Shown: piece by piece, positions 22,335-34,959 of the stretch | Position numbering within the stretch: the stretch's first letter is position 1 | How the letters are laid out: each line of letters begins with the position of its first letter | NCBI GenBank assembly: GCA_030704615.1 | Contig: CM060732.1 | Coordinates: 26,290,001-26,350,000, forward strand | Origin: Takakia lepidozioides | Lineage: Eukaryota > Streptophyta > Takakiopsida > Takakiales > Takakiaceae | DNA: 60,000 bases | Direction of reading: 5' to 3' | Translations under genes and position numbers: made by a program | The notes under the pieces: model-generated | What the model was told of the DNA's origin: nothing | Seen by the model: the letters and a program-made list of their open reading frames with translations, nothing else | The model's database searches: none

Positions 22335-25300
22335 ATGGCAAGATACAATGGTGCTGCAGCCATGGAAGTGCGGCAGCATGTAGGAGGAGCTCTCACATCT
22401 TATCCACTCCAGCAGTTTGGCTCACAGGTGGCAAATAGCAGCGAAAACCTGCTGACCCCACTTTCGATTCCTAGCCCATCTCCATCCATTGATCTTAGCA
22501 GCCTAAATCCCTCCTTTCCTTCCGGTATAACATCCGACTTTGCTTCTTCTTTCTTTGATTCGTCATCCCAGAATTCATTTGGATGCACCATGGGGTCTGC
22601 CACTCTCATCCCTCTTTCACAATCCCAAGGCATGCCGCCAAATGGGATGATGAATGGTCAGTCGCTGCCAGCCGATGAGTGGTCAGGCACAACAAATACA
22701 GGGCCAGGAACCCCTAGCCCCCAGCAGCAGCAACAAGGTATTCAAATTGTGCAAGGCCAGGTGCCTTCTTCCCAGGTTGCCTTTCAGTCCTCCAAACAAC
22801 AATTTGTACTTGAAGGAGGACGGTTGACTGCGGGCTCACAGGCTGTGCAGGATGCAATGGTTGGGAAATTGGGGATGAACCGATATCAAGGAGGACTGGG
22901 CACAAATCAGCCATCTGGGGGGGGCCAGGGATGCAACCCGCAGGGGGTTCAGTCTTTCCAGGGGGCATCACAGGGTGCAGCCTCTACTGTCTGCCTACAA
23001 GGTACTTCGCAAAAGCAGCAGGCTGAGCTGCAGGCAACAGAAGGGACAATTGCCGTTAAATGTGAATATCCAGGTATGAAAGTGGTGAAGTCTGAATATC
23101 CAGGTATGGATGGGGTAAAAACAGAGTATATGTCTCAGGAGTCCTTATCACAAGCTGCCTCTGTTAGAACTCCTCAAGATTCAGCATGTGAAGAGGCAAA
23201 CTTCCCAGGAGTTACGTCATCCAATCACCAGTCAGATTTTGAAGGGGGCCAGATGAGCAACCAACAGTCGTTGTTGGATGGAGGTACCAATGCTTCCCAT
23301 CTTGGGCCACTACAAGGACAATCAGCAGGCTTGGCTCATTCCCCCAGTTTCCAGGGAGGGGAGATGGGAAACCCACAGTTAGCCTACCAGGGTGGGTTGC
23401 AATCATCTAGCCTTCAGCATCCTAATTTTGAACGGGGACAGCAAATGCTTAATCGGTTGCATTCAAATGCCCATGGTGGGCAACAGTTAGCCCAAAACAT
23501 GTACCAGGGTCAGCAAGGGACACTTCAATCAATTCGTCACTTAAGTTTGCAAGTGCCAACAGCAAATCAAGCTGCACTTCAAGCTCAGGTGCTGGCTGGG
23601 CAGCAAGCAGGGTTCTCGGGGCAGAGCAATGGCCATCTTCCGCCTTACCAAGGTCGTACGGCCTCCAAACAAGTACTTCTCCAAATGCAGGCCTCCAACA
23701 ATCACCTTTCTTCCTACCAGGCTCAGGTCAATGTTTCTATTATTGAAATATAGCAACTGTCCTGTCAGAAGTACATGATGGAGTTCCTTGTTATGTCCAA
23801 TAAAATTGCTCTTTTAGAGGTGCTGCATTAGTTGCTGCTGTCCATGTGCAGCACTTGTAGATATGACACAACTATGAATACGACTCCTTTGTGAGTAATA
23901 TGAGATTTGGTGAATCAGCATCTGTGAAATTATATTGAAGTTTTGGTGTGTACATTCATTTGGAACAGCTCCATGCACAAGCACAAGCACAAGCTCAGGC
24001 ACATGCACATGCACAAGCCCAGGCTCAGGCACAAGCATTGTCGCAAGCACATGCACAGGCCCAAGCAACCAATCAGCAAGTAGCACTACAGCAAGCAGTG
24101 GCGAATCAAGCAGCAATGATGCAAGCACGGCAAGCACAGCAGGCAGGGGTGGGATCCCAACAACAGCTTTTGTTCCACACTGGTCAGCAGCCTCCATTTC
24201 CATCAGTCCAAGCTCAAGCATTTCAGGTCAGTTTGAAGGTCCATTAATAAGAGAGGCAGCAATTACACCATTCAAGACAACAGAGGGTAACAGACATAGG
24301 TGGGATGCAGAATGTGGTTTTACCCTGTCTATAGGAAGAGATTCACACGAGAGTTCTTATTGGATCATGGACGTTGGCCTAAAATTACCCTTCTCTCGTG
24401 GGGCTTCTTTGGAATCAAGGGAGACAATGTGTCACATAAATTCATTCATCAGTGGAAGGTGTGCTTTTGAGGGATGGAAACAAGAAGGGAGACAGAATTG
24501 AGTACTTTGGTTGCAAGCATGACGTGTTCTTGGGAACTATTTAGTCAATCATTGCCTGTGTTGCTTATGTCACTGGTATAACTTAGCAGGTTGCTCTCGT
24601 AATATGCAATTTGGGGTTCTTTGATCCAGAGTTGTACCATGTACTCAAATGACAGGCACCTTCCTGATCGGGGTGCATCAGGTGACAAATAACCAAGGCT
24701 TGCAGTTGAATGGAGCCACACAGCAGATGTTTGCCCAGATGCAGCCAAGGATTCAAAATCAGCTGTTACAGGGGCTAAAGCTTGGAGGTCGCCAACTTCT
24801 ACATGCACCATCCACAGGGGCAGGCGGGTTTGCAGGAGGGGCCATGGATGGTGGATTTCTCAACCCAATGTCGGCGGCAGTTGCCTCGGACTGTAATCAT
24901 GTGATCATGCTTTACCTCCAAGAACAAAGGAAGCGACCACTAGTAAGTTTTCTTCTGCCAGAGGATTGTGAAATATCACTTAAGACTTGTATACTTCTTT
25001 CTCTTGACAATTTATATAGGCCTTTCATTCATGTCATCCATCAACATTGTACATGTGTTGTGTCCAGAACATATGTTGGGTTTGCGGCTTTTCCGTGACC
25101 ACACTGTTTGTTCTGTCAGTGCCAATCAAAGTTGGAAATTGACTCCAAGTATCAGTTCTTCGACTCCACGGAACCGAGGATCGTGTGATGTCTAGTTACA
25201 CATAAGTGTATGAGCTCACTGTTGTGTGTTACTTGTATTGGTTAAATCCAAAATTATGGACGGGAGGTCATAAAAGGTAAATTCATGGGAATCCTCAATC

Positions 25301-28300
25301 AAAAAGATACAGGTCCTCAACTGTAATCTACAATCTGGTGCGTTTTTCTGTTGTGGGCCTGTAACAGAGCAAGCATCTTACTTTTTACAAGTTTCCAAGC
25401 AGGGATTTCTTTGCCAACACACTGTTTTGAAAACTCATTTTTGAGAGAGATTACTTTTAGGTGAGGCCCTGGTGCATGAGCTTTATGGTAGGTCCAGGTG
25501 CAACTTCTGCATTTTTATTGGGCTGATGCATAGGATGTTGGAAATAAGCAGGACAACAACATAGCATTTTGGATGAATCTAGTTCGCGACTTTTTTGAGC
25601 TGGGAGCACTGAAACGCTGGTGCCTGAGTAGTTACAACACATCTCCAGTTGGTCGCCACGCCCAGGGTCTCTTCCCCATGGTTAGTTTCTTACAATTGGT
25701 ACCTTACCTATTGGTGAAGCATAATCTGCCTCCGATATGGCTGTGTTGGTTCTATTAGTTACAACATTTGCGAGAGCACATGAGGAGACATGATAGCCAC
25801 ACGCTTTAAGGATTAACAAGGGTGCAGTGGTGAACACTATGGTCAAAATTGTGAAAACTTTTGAAATCCACTACAGCCTTCTTAACCGTGAATCTAACTC
25901 CAATAGAGTTTCAAACAGCTCAACGCAAAGCTTTGTATCCAACTCACTTTTTCTGCTGCAGAGGGAGTAATACTCAAGTTAGAATTGACCCTGCTAGATG
26001 AAGCTGACTTGGAGGCTGAAGTGTCTAAGGCGATGATGTCGGAAGCACAAAGATGTCCAAACAAAACGAAGTTAGGCATAAAAAACTCAGGGCAGGGAGT
26101 TTACCTTTGAACACTATAGACATGTGAGAGGAAAGGGAGATTGTCACTCCCCGATGTGCAGGCAGCCATTTTCTGATACAATGCCCGGGGTATTCTCATC
26201 ACAGAGTAACCCCCTTCAGGACCATCAAGAACGTAGTCCCTGCACCCCTGTCCACCAACTTGCAAAATCTCGAGGCTGAGCCTAAAGCCCCGTACCCTGT
26301 TGGGGTCTAATTGCTGTGAAGCTCACACATAGCAGATTGATGCTTGTGTGAAGGGCTTTCTAGAGGAAATCTGGAAAGCCCAAACCAATTGTTTGTACCA
26401 AGGTAAGTCCCACTACTGGAGTGAGCCCCTTACAAAGGTGGTATCTGTTCCCTCTTGTTCCCTCCAAACTGTGCGCGCGGTCTATGGCCACAAGGCTACA
26501 CCAAACAACAACATCATCTTTCTTCCTGAGCCTGGTGTATTCTATGATTACAATGCTAAACTATGTCTTGACGTAGTCTTCCTGTGACACAAAAACTCAG
26601 TAGCTCTGCACCCTTCATGGGGAACTGATGAAATCAGTGAAGAGTTATAACAGCTGGTCACTGAATGTAATGGATTCCTCTCATACACTTGGATTGACTC
26701 TCCAAGTTATGAGAAAACAATTGCTGAGTTCCTTCTTTTTGTCTGTCGTGGGGCCTACACACGTTCATCTTTGAATGTTCTTCTTTACCTTGGATGTGTC
26801 TATACCATATTATCTTTTGTTCCCTCTTAAATTTGAGTTCAGAATTTTACCAGGCACATCAATATATCCACATCTATACATGGTAATACTTAGTTAATAC
26901 CTACTTCCAATTTAGCACCTACCTTTTTCCACAGCAGAGGATCTTGCGTGCAGTGGCTTTCCTGTTTTAGTGGTGAGAGTGTGTTATTATTGCAGGAGTT
27001 TTGGTTCTGTAATCTTTGCGGTGTGCAACCTGGCCGAGGATTTGGTATGTGTGACTACCTTTCTTTGAGTTTATTCACTTGATTGTCTATTCTGGCATGT
27101 TAGCATACAGTAGCTTTGCTTCATGTATGTTCAGTGTCTGTATACAATGACTTGGGATCTCAATCTTCCCTTGCAGCAAGGCATTTGCTCTGCTATAGGA
27201 GTGGGAAGCCCTGATCCTGAGAGCTGGTGTTAAGCACTAGCATTGAAAACTGTTCTGGATTCCTGTAATAGAGGCGTGTCATAAGTCTTCTGGTTACTTG
27301 ACATGCTTGAATATTTTCAAAGTTGTTGATCAGCCATTTACAGTTGACTCTTTTTCGTGGTTGATTGTTAATGTCTAGAACTTGTCAAATTTTGAAACAG
27401 AGTCAAGCACAGATGTGCTGCCCCGACTTTTCAAGATCAAGTACGACAGTGGGCTATTAGATGAGCTTCTCTTTTTGGATCTAGCTGAAGAGTACGTACC
27501 TCAGGCTTGCTTTCTGTCTGTCCCAGTCTTGTCTCCTGGACCAAAAATTTTTAGCTGTTGATTGCTGCTCTTACCAGATTGATTTTCCTAGGTAGGCTCC
27601 TGAATGAGTCCCACAAGTTATGTTTGCAATCTACAGCTGCTGGCTTTTTTTCTTACATGAGAATTTATACTTACAGCTGCGGGACTGAGTAGATGGTCAA
27701 AGGAGATCGTTATAATACTCTGATCATGCTGAAAGTCAAACCAAGGAGCTGTAAGAATCATTTCAATGGTTGCAAGTTAGACCAGATTCTTGGAGTGCTT
27801 CTGCATGGCATGTTTGCAGGAGAGGGATACTTCTAAGCTCATAATGTGTCTGGGTGTATAGGAAATATGTGCTACCTTCTGGAAAGATGGTACTGGAATA
27901 TTCAAGGGCGGTGCATGAGTCAATCTTTCCAGAATTGCGGGTAGGAGATTACCTAGTATCAATTTTTGTTCTATGTTGATGTCCCCCCGATTGCCTGCAA
28001 ATTTGTAGCATTCATGAAAGTAGGCCCAGTTGTGCTTTGAGTGCTTAGACTATGATTGAGGTTTGTGGTATGAAGTTCCAGGCATAGATGAGCATAACAA
28101 GTGCCTTATGAGGGCCACCCATTCACATAAGGCTGTCTTCCATAAACTAATTTTGCTATGGACTTGTTGTTTTTAAGATAGCATTGACTTGAACAAATCC
28201 ATGTAATCTACAGGTAGTAAGATATGGGAAGCTTCGTGTGACATTCAGCCCCTCTTTCAAGGTGAGTAGTGACCTGCTTGACCTAAATGATGCCCTGTTT

Positions 28301-31300
28301 CACAATCATGACTTGATATCCATTAGGTTTCTGGGAGCGCAAAGTTCATCCTGACATACATGAAAATATTTTGCACCGTGCTTTGAAATGTGCTCATCTT
28401 CCCAAGTGTATGTTTTTTATACCAAAAACTTGTCATTATCCATACACAGATCCAGGCCTGGGAGTTCTGCACAAAGGGTCATGAAGAGGTGGTGCCCTGC
28501 AAAAATCTTCTCCAACAGGTTCTTGACATACTGCCCCCTAAAGAAGTCTACGTTTTCCAAGGCTCAAGAGTCTGTTAGGACAAATCTATTTCTTGCTGGC
28601 ACTGTCTGCAATATCTTGCAAACATATGCTTAGGAGAAGTAATTGGGCAGATTGTATGTCTAGAGATTGTATCCGGAGCTCTTTCAGTCATTTTGTGTGT
28701 GGATTATTTCATCTTGGCTTGTCAGGGAAGAGATTGGGATGTTAAGATGTTGGTAAAATGATTCAGCTTGGTCGTGGGCTTGCCTGACAACAGGCACATC
28801 AACTAGCCAGTCTGGTCATGGAGGCTGAGCAGGAAGACTTTGATAAGAGTATTGAGAACCTCACCAAACACTGCAACGCGTGCGTACCCTTACTACCTGT
28901 CTAGCCTGTTAGTAGAGTATACATGCTATTTAATACCATCACTGTCTGGTTTACCAGATTGTCCAGCACTCAACCCATGGTTATTTGAGAACGAGCCTGT
29001 ATCATGGTGAGCTTGTGTGCATTGACAGTCCAAAATGCAGTCCATGCATTAATTCTTATAACTATAGGTTTGTGACTGCATCAGCTGCGTCAATCTTCAA
29101 CCAGTGCCTGAGGCACATCAACTAGCGTGTGGGTGGATATACATGACGGAACAAATGTTAGAGAAGGGTAGTACCTTTTCGCCAATTGTACCTCTTCTCC
29201 AGTAGGGACAGGGAATGTGGAGAGGCTTAACGGCCAGTGATTTGCAGAGCAGACCACTCTATGCATGGCCAACACGGACAATGGCCGAGAGAGATTTACT
29301 TGTTGACTGAAATGTGGCTATGACATACCATCCCTGCTGGGTCGAGTGGTAGGGCTTCATCCTACTAGTGTATAAGAACCTCACAGGATGTTTGAATGAG
29401 GTTGTGCCTGGGTTTACTATATGAGTCATTGTGGTTACCTCTTTCTCAAAGGGTAACCTGACTACCACCCAAAGTCAACATAATTAGAGGAAACCACATC
29501 AAATGTCCCGGGGGGGGCCAAGTGCAAAGTAGACAAGTAGAACCTATCAGAGAGAGTACAGAACTCTCTGGACCACTGTCCACTCAGCCTGCACGCTGTG
29601 TTTATCTATTGCCTGGTTGTCTGGACCAGCATTTCTTCACTTGCCAGCTCCTCTGTGGATTTCCTGTTTGTTCTAGGGTACCCTTTCCTGCTACCGAAAA
29701 GAGAGAGAGAAAACTTCTTAACATTTACAGAGTGAGGCAGAGGTGAAACACATCGATGATCAGGGATTTAACAAGAGAGTAAAGGTGCAGGTTTACGTCA
29801 ACAGCTAGACAGCTGGCGGTCAAGCTGGATGCTCCCATGGTCAATGACCTTGGCTTCTCCAAGCGTTATGTTCGTTGTTTGCAGGTATGTACTTGTTCAG
29901 TTAACAATGTACTCAACTGCTTTGCTTGATTGATCTCTTACAGCATCAGACATTTGAATCAACAAATACACCCAAAAAAAAGTGCTTCGCCACAGGGGTG
30001 TTTATTGCTGGTCAGGTCAACCATTGATATGTTCCTAATGGTTGCAGATCTCAGAAGTGGTGAACAGTATGAAGGACCTTATTTCATTTGAGAAGAAGAC
30101 TGGGCTGGGACCCATAGGTATGTTTTTCCTCTGACCAGGAGCCAAATTCCAAGTTCCATCTCTGCAAGATGTTTGTTGATTTCATGTGCAGTTTTGAATG
30201 GTGTACTTGGACTAGTTCTCACACTGCATGCCCCCCTCCCCCCATTTCCTTCCCCTCTCTCTCTCTAGAACTGTACGTGCAAGCCTCACATCAAGTCTTG
30301 TAACTTGAGAAGAAGGAAAACCTGGAAATTTTTTCTTGCTCCGACCCTTAACTTCTCTCCACCTTAAAAGAGAAGTGGAGCAATGGTGGTTGCTAATGCT
30401 CCAAAGTTACCTAAGCCACTTCATGGCTGGCAGAGGTCCAGCTGAAAGGGTTTTGGCTGTTGAAAAGAATATATCACAGAGGGACACTGCCCAAAGATTA
30501 GAACATGTGGATCTGGGAGTCATCTTCCTAGGCAAATAACAACAATATCTACGAGAAGCTGCTTTTAGCTTTTCATTTTGTAGGTTTTGGTTTTGGCTTC
30601 AGTTTTTCAAAGACAGAAGGGAAGGCATTTAAGCTCAGAAAGAGCTTCAGCAGCTTTGGGACAGACCTTGAAAATGACATGATGGGTTTCAATTGTGGGT
30701 TTTCTGGCAGAGAGCTTGGCCAGGTTTCCAAGTGCTCGGAAGCTGCAACGGGATGGTGTGCTATCAGGCTTGCCATCGCAACCATCACTCACACAAATGA
30801 TCAATCATCTTACACAAGGATCCCCTCATCTCTCCTCTGGTTCCTATGGACAACAACCGGCTACACTTGCACGACTTTCCAGCGGGCAGGGCCTTCTTTC
30901 GGGCCAACAACTGGCCAGTACCCAGCTGCAAGGGCACCTTCTAAGTCAAGGAGCTCTCTCTCAGGTCCATCGGGATCCAGCAATGGCAAAGCTTGCCCAG
31001 CTCTCTAACCAGTTGCAGACACAGCTTCGCAGCCAAATGGATGCTCGCAGTTTTGGGTTGATCCAAGCTGGGCAGGCTATGCAGCCACCAGCTTCGCCTC
31101 ACTTACTTGGAAACTCACAAGTGCATCCCAGCAACTCTTTCTCTGGAAACATACTTCCCCAGCCACAGACTCAGCTCAATGGCCAGGCAATGCTGCAGCT
31201 GCAGGGACAGACAGTTGGCAACTCGCAGGTACATACTGCAAATGTTCTTTCCGGCAACTCCCTCTCACTTTCTGGAAACCCAATCCAGTTGCAACTCAAT

Positions 31301-31567
31301 CATGCACAGGCACTTTCTCAGCTTCAGGGGCAGTCAACACTCACCCAGATTTCATCACCAGTGCTTGGTGGGGGCCAGCAGTCGCCCAATTTTAACCAGC
31401 TTTCTCAACCTGCCTTCAGTCAAACGCTTACCAAGCAGCTAGCACCGCAACCCGGAAGTCAAGTCCATTCACAGTCACGTTCTCTCAACCAAACAGGTGG
31501 CGGGGGTCAGCAAAGCCTCCCAGGAACTCCTCAAAGTGAGATAAGTGACCTGAGGTCAAACACATAG
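22335..31567 (+). CDS. SEU: SEUSS/LDB-type transcriptional co-regulator
   Basis: Thirteen exons (22335-23726, 23969-24226, 24682-24942, 25552-25680, 26996-27044, 27401-27491, 27862-27940, 28214-28261, 28450-28518, 28794-28879, 29791-29884, 30048-30117, 30711-31567) join in frame to 1160 residues. The N-terminal 600 residues are rich in Gln, Ser and Gly, and exon 2 is a long Gln-Ala tract. The LIM-domain-binding (LDB) core runs at about 610-880: VIMLYLQEQRKRP, NNIAFW, KRWCLSSY, CNLCGVQPGRGFE, LPRLFKIKYDSGLL, RYGKLRVTFSP, WEFCTKGHEE, NDLGFSKRYVRCLQ and ISEVVNSMKDLI. The C-terminus is Gln-rich. SEUSS proteins bridge LEUNIG-type co-repressors and MADS-box or other factors in flower and organ patterning in angiosperms. 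Alternatives are the SEUSS-like (SLK) paralogues. Exon 9 ends in a weak donor (CAG/GTTCTT). Introns host an R1 repeat copy and a SINE-like sequence. Confidence 0.9.
23052..23130 (+). other. three tandem psi-K-x-E decapeptides in SEUSS-like exon 1
   Basis: Residues about 241-270 comprise three copies of a ten-residue unit: VKCEYPGMKV, VKSEYPGMDG and VKTEYMSQES. Each begins with V-K-x-E, which matches the consensus SUMO acceptor motif psi-K-x-E (lysines 242, 252 and 262). The DNA repeats GAATATCCAGGTATG, so the unit arose by tandem duplication. Confidence 0.8.
26150..26540 (-). repeat. interspersed repeat family R1, copy b (SEUSS intron 4)
   Basis: This copy is inverted relative to copies a, c and d. 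Reading the minus strand gives GCCTTGTGGCCATAGACCGC, GAGGGAACAAGAGGGAACAG, CCAGTAGTGGGAC, TTTCCAGATTTCCTCTAG, ACACAAGCATCAATCTGC, CAGCCTCGAGATTTTG and GAGAATACCCC, in the same order as copy d near 49.93-50.25 kb. It falls wholly within the intron between exons 4 and 5. Confidence 0.85.
29320..29470 (+). repeat. possible tRNA-derived SINE-like sequence (SEUSS intron 10)
   Basis: GGGTCGAGTGGTAGGGC resembles a pol III A box. About 50 bases downstream, ATGTTTGAATGAGG weakly resembles a B box. The spacing fits a tRNA-derived SINE head. There is no clear tail or target duplication. Alternatively it is chance resemblance. Confidence 0.25.
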
Positions 31568-32823
31568 TGATGTTTGGGTTGCATTGCATTATCGAGAGTC
31601 CTCCGTTGCCCGCTGATTTTGTGGGCTTTGTACAGTGGAGGAATTTTGTGGCTTTTCCCCATTGACTGCTTAAAATGGGTTTCTCTTCGCAGTCCACCAG
31701 AGCTCCAAGAAGGCTCTGGCTTGGCCGACTTGTGCTTCAGATAGACATGTTATTGAGCAAGCTGGGTCATGTACCAGTTTTTGGGATAATGGATTAAGTT
31801 GCCAGGGACTAGGGGCTGGCTTATTGTAACTTGGCTGTATTATTGAACTTCCTTAAAGGACATCGCCGCCTAGTTCCTCACAAAAAGATAGTGGGGTTCA
31901 AATTTTGGACATAACCATCAGAACAGGCTCAGGTTGAAACCTTAGGAGCAAGGAATAAAACTTTGGTACAATTGACCCTTTTAGTGGGGCGAAATGGTCT
32001 CAATAAGAAACTCGAGCAATTTGGGGCCACTGTTTGGCCTTTTGCTGTCCTGCCATTTAAAATTCTGTAAGATAGAGGAAGACTGTCCTCAATACAAGAG
32101 TCACTTCTCCGTTTTGTCATGTCTCAACAATTATTAGCTAGGTTCTTCTCCTGGAAGAGGGGGTTGGCATTGATCTTCTTGGACAGTAGTGGTGTTGTCA
32201 TCAGTAATGTCCTACACTCAGAGGTGGGTTTGTACATGCGATAAGACGGTGAGTAGTTCTGTGGGTAGTTGAAGGAGGGCAATCGTGGGGAACCCGAAGT
32301 GGTAGTCGGCCTGTTAACTGGATCTCTTGGCAGTACACAAGTCTCGAGACAGGAAGAGGGGGTGTTCTGCAGGTGCTGTGTTGTGGCTGATGTATTTGTA
32401 GAGAAGTAGAGGGGTAGTGTCTTGGGGTGATGTGAGACTGAGGAACTTAGGTATATCTGGCCCCTCTCCAATTTGGTTCTAAACTCCTAGTGGAACACTT
32501 GTTCTATCCACAATCATATTTGCTACCGGAGAAAGGAAGAATGTATGCCCTAAGTAAGACAATAGTCCCTGGTGTCATGGTCATGGGGTCATAGGGGAAG
32601 AGTTACTTCCAAGCCTGCATCATCGCCATGCCTCACAAGGCAACTTCACTTCTCCATGAGCAACTTTGCCACTTCCATGGGGTGCTAAAGAGTGTTTGAC
32701 TAAGAGGCTAGTAACGGTATGGTGGAGGAGTGTCCGATGATACTGTTAGAACAAGCCCACGAGGATGAGTAGGGTAGACCAAGACAATGTCCCTGGAGTG
32801 TTATCAAATATGTGAAAGGATGC
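31568..32823. other. intergenic interval, SEUSS-like 3' side to PPR 3' side
   Basis: The SEUSS-like gene (plus) and the PPR gene (minus) converge here, so both 3' UTRs should lie in this interval. I see no coding signal, repeat or RNA gene. Confidence 0.6.
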
Positions 32824-34569
32824 TCAAGTGCCTGACCCTGCGGTGACATTGTAGGGTGACAATGACATTATGGGATGATTGTCAATACCAGATACAAGTT
32901 TGTGGATGTTTAGATGTTCATGCTTGACAGTACTGTTGCTTGCCTCTGTAGGTTCGGTTTCTAGAGTTTTTGGCCCACTCCCATTTTGTCCTAGGTTTGT
33001 AGCTGCAGGCCTGCCTTCCACAATGGATGTATGCACCTGGTTGTCAACCACAACGGAGCAGCACCCTGGCTCCTTTCCGACACCTCTGTCCTCCATAGAT
33101 TTTCTCACCTTTGCTTTATCGTCCCACCTGCCAACCTCAGCATAGATGTTTGATAGCAGCACATAAGGGGAAGCATGCTGTGGATTGCATTTCACAAGGT
33201 TTTTGGCTGCACGTTCTGCTGCATCCGTATCACCATGAATTCTACATGCACTAAGCATGGTGCCCCACACAAGATCACTTGGTTGAATCTTCATTTTGTT
33301 AATGAAGTCCTCTGCCTCATCCAATCGCCCTGCACGGCCAAGAAGATCCACCATGCAGCCAAAATGCTCCACAGTAGGAGTGAGGCCATGATCTGCACTC
33401 ATGGAATCAAAGTAGTGACGGCCTTCATCCACTAGGCCCCCATGGCTACATGCAGAGAGGAGACATACAAAGGTGACATCATTTGGCCTGAGGCCATCCT
33501 GTTGCATTTGTTCAAATAGTAGGACAGCCTTCCTACCACACCCATGCTGACCATATGCTGTGATCATCGCACTCCAGGAGACCACATTTCGTAGAGCCAT
33601 ATTATTGAACACTTGACGTGCATCCTCAACGCTCCCGCATTTGGAATACATGTCAAGTAAGGTATTCTCTAGAATAAGATCAGGCGCAATTCCAGCTTTG
33701 ATCATGTCTGCGTGGACCGCCTTGCCCTTTTCCAGGTCTGCCAGGCTAGCACACACATTGAGAATGCAACTGCACGTGACCTTGTTGGGCATCACCCCTT
33801 CCCTCATCATCTGCTCATAGATCTCCAAAGCCTCCGCACCAAACCCATGATGACCATATCCTGCAATCATCGCACTCCAGGAAACCACGTTTCTTTGAGC
33901 CATTTTGTCAAACACTCGACGTGCATCCTGAACACTACCACATTTTGAATACATGTCAAGTAGAGTATTCTCCAGAATGATATCGGGCTCAATTCCAGAT
34001 TTGATGATGTCAGCATGGACCTCATTGCCTTTTTCTAGGGATGCAAGGCTGGCACACACGTTGAGAACACAGGTGAATGTGACCTTGTCTGGTGTCACCC
34101 CTTCCTGTATCATTTGCTCATAAATCTCCAAAGCCTCCCTGCCACACCCATGCTTCGCATATCCTGCTATCATTATAGTACACGTAAACAACGTTCGTTC
34201 AGGCATATTGTCAAACACTTGGCGTGCGTCCACCACGCTCTTGCACTTGGCATACATGTTGACAAGGGTGTTGAGTAGAAAGATGCTCGGCTTAAATCCA
34301 CTTTTGAGAATGTGGTCATGCACCTGCCTTCCCTCTGCTAATCTTTTCATGTTGGTGCATGCCTGCAAGAGGCAAACATAAGTGTTGGAGTCTGCCAAAA
34401 TTCCTTGTTGGTTCAAAATGTGCAGCGCCTCTTTCACTTGTCCAGCCTTACATAGTGTCCTCACATCTCCACAAGTGCCAGAAGACGTCTTCTTGATTCC
34501 CTCTCTTGCTACTTTTTCATAAGGGGTCATTGTGGACAAGACCCTTTCAAGGAACCGTACCTGAAGCAT
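32824..34569 (-). CDS. PLS-class pentatricopeptide repeat protein, E-type end, no DYW
   Basis: This is a single intronless ORF of 581 residues from ATG 34569. It has about ten PPR motifs of the P-L-S series: TYVCLLQACTNMKRLAEG, LNTLVNMYAKCKSVVDARQV, FTCTIMIAGYAKHGCGREAL and near repeats such as NVVSWSAMIAGYGHHG. They lead into E/E+ motifs (DLVWGTMLSACRIHG, YVLLSNIYAEVGRWDD, KEPGCCSVVVDNQVH). PLS proteins bind organelle RNA and usually guide C-to-U editing. The DYW deaminase domain is absent. After the E+ region the sequence becomes a low-complexity tail of about 75 residues with no match I know. It may act with a separate DYW protein, or may have lost its end. No targeting peptide is obvious, because the N-terminus starts close to the first repeats. 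Confidence 0.9.
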   Translation of the reverse strand: MLQVRFLERVLSTMTPYEKVAREGIKKTSSGTCGDVRTLCKAGQVKEALHILNQQGILADSNTYVCLLQACTNMKRLAEGRQVHDHILKSGFKPSIFLLNTLVNMYAKCKSVVDARQVFDNMPERTLFTCTIMIAGYAKHGCGREALEIYEQMIQEGVTPDKVTFTCVLNVCASLASLEKGNEVHADIIKSGIEPDIILENTLLDMYSKCGSVQDARRVFDKMAQRNVVSWSAMIAGYGHHGFGAEALEIYEQMMREGVMPNKVTCSCILNVCASLADLEKGKAVHADMIKAGIAPDLILENTLLDMYSKCGSVEDARQVFNNMALRNVVSWSAMITAYGQHGCGRKAVLLFEQMQQDGLRPNDVTFVCLLSACSHGGLVDEGRHYFDSMSADHGLTPTVEHFGCMVDLLGRAGRLDEAEDFINKMKIQPSDLVWGTMLSACRIHGDTDAAERAAKNLVKCNPQHASPYVLLSNIYAEVGRWDDKAKVRKSMEDRGVGKEPGCCSVVVDNQVHTSIVEGRPAATNLGQNGSGPKTLETEPTEASNSTVKHEHLNIHKLVSGIDNHPIMSLSPYNVTAGSGT

Positions 34570-34959
34570 CCCTGCCTTCCTGCAAGACTCAATCAGTTAC
34601 AAACCTTCACACTTAAACTCACATACTATACCCCAAACCTCCTAGATACTTCAGAGAAAGGTCTCCTCACAATTGCATGCTCATTTGCTCCAAAGTAATG
34701 GCTCCAGAACTACTTTGAGAACAAACTGTTCCATTTTAATATTCTTTTACAGCGGTTTCCTTAGAAACTAGCGATCCATAGTGTACATCAACTTTGAAAC
34801 CATCACAACATTGTGGTCGACCGGCCCATCACCTCTATGGGCAGGGAGTCAATATTGAGTCTGGATCAAGAGGAGATGTGACGGTGCCTGGAATAGACAG
34901 ATCCTCTCTTGCCAAGACAAGACAAGCCCTATCTCTCTCTGCATAGTGTAGGCTCAGGG
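34570..34959. other. short interval upstream of the PPR gene
   Basis: This should contain the PPR promoter or leader. I see no gene or repeat in it. Confidence 0.5.
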
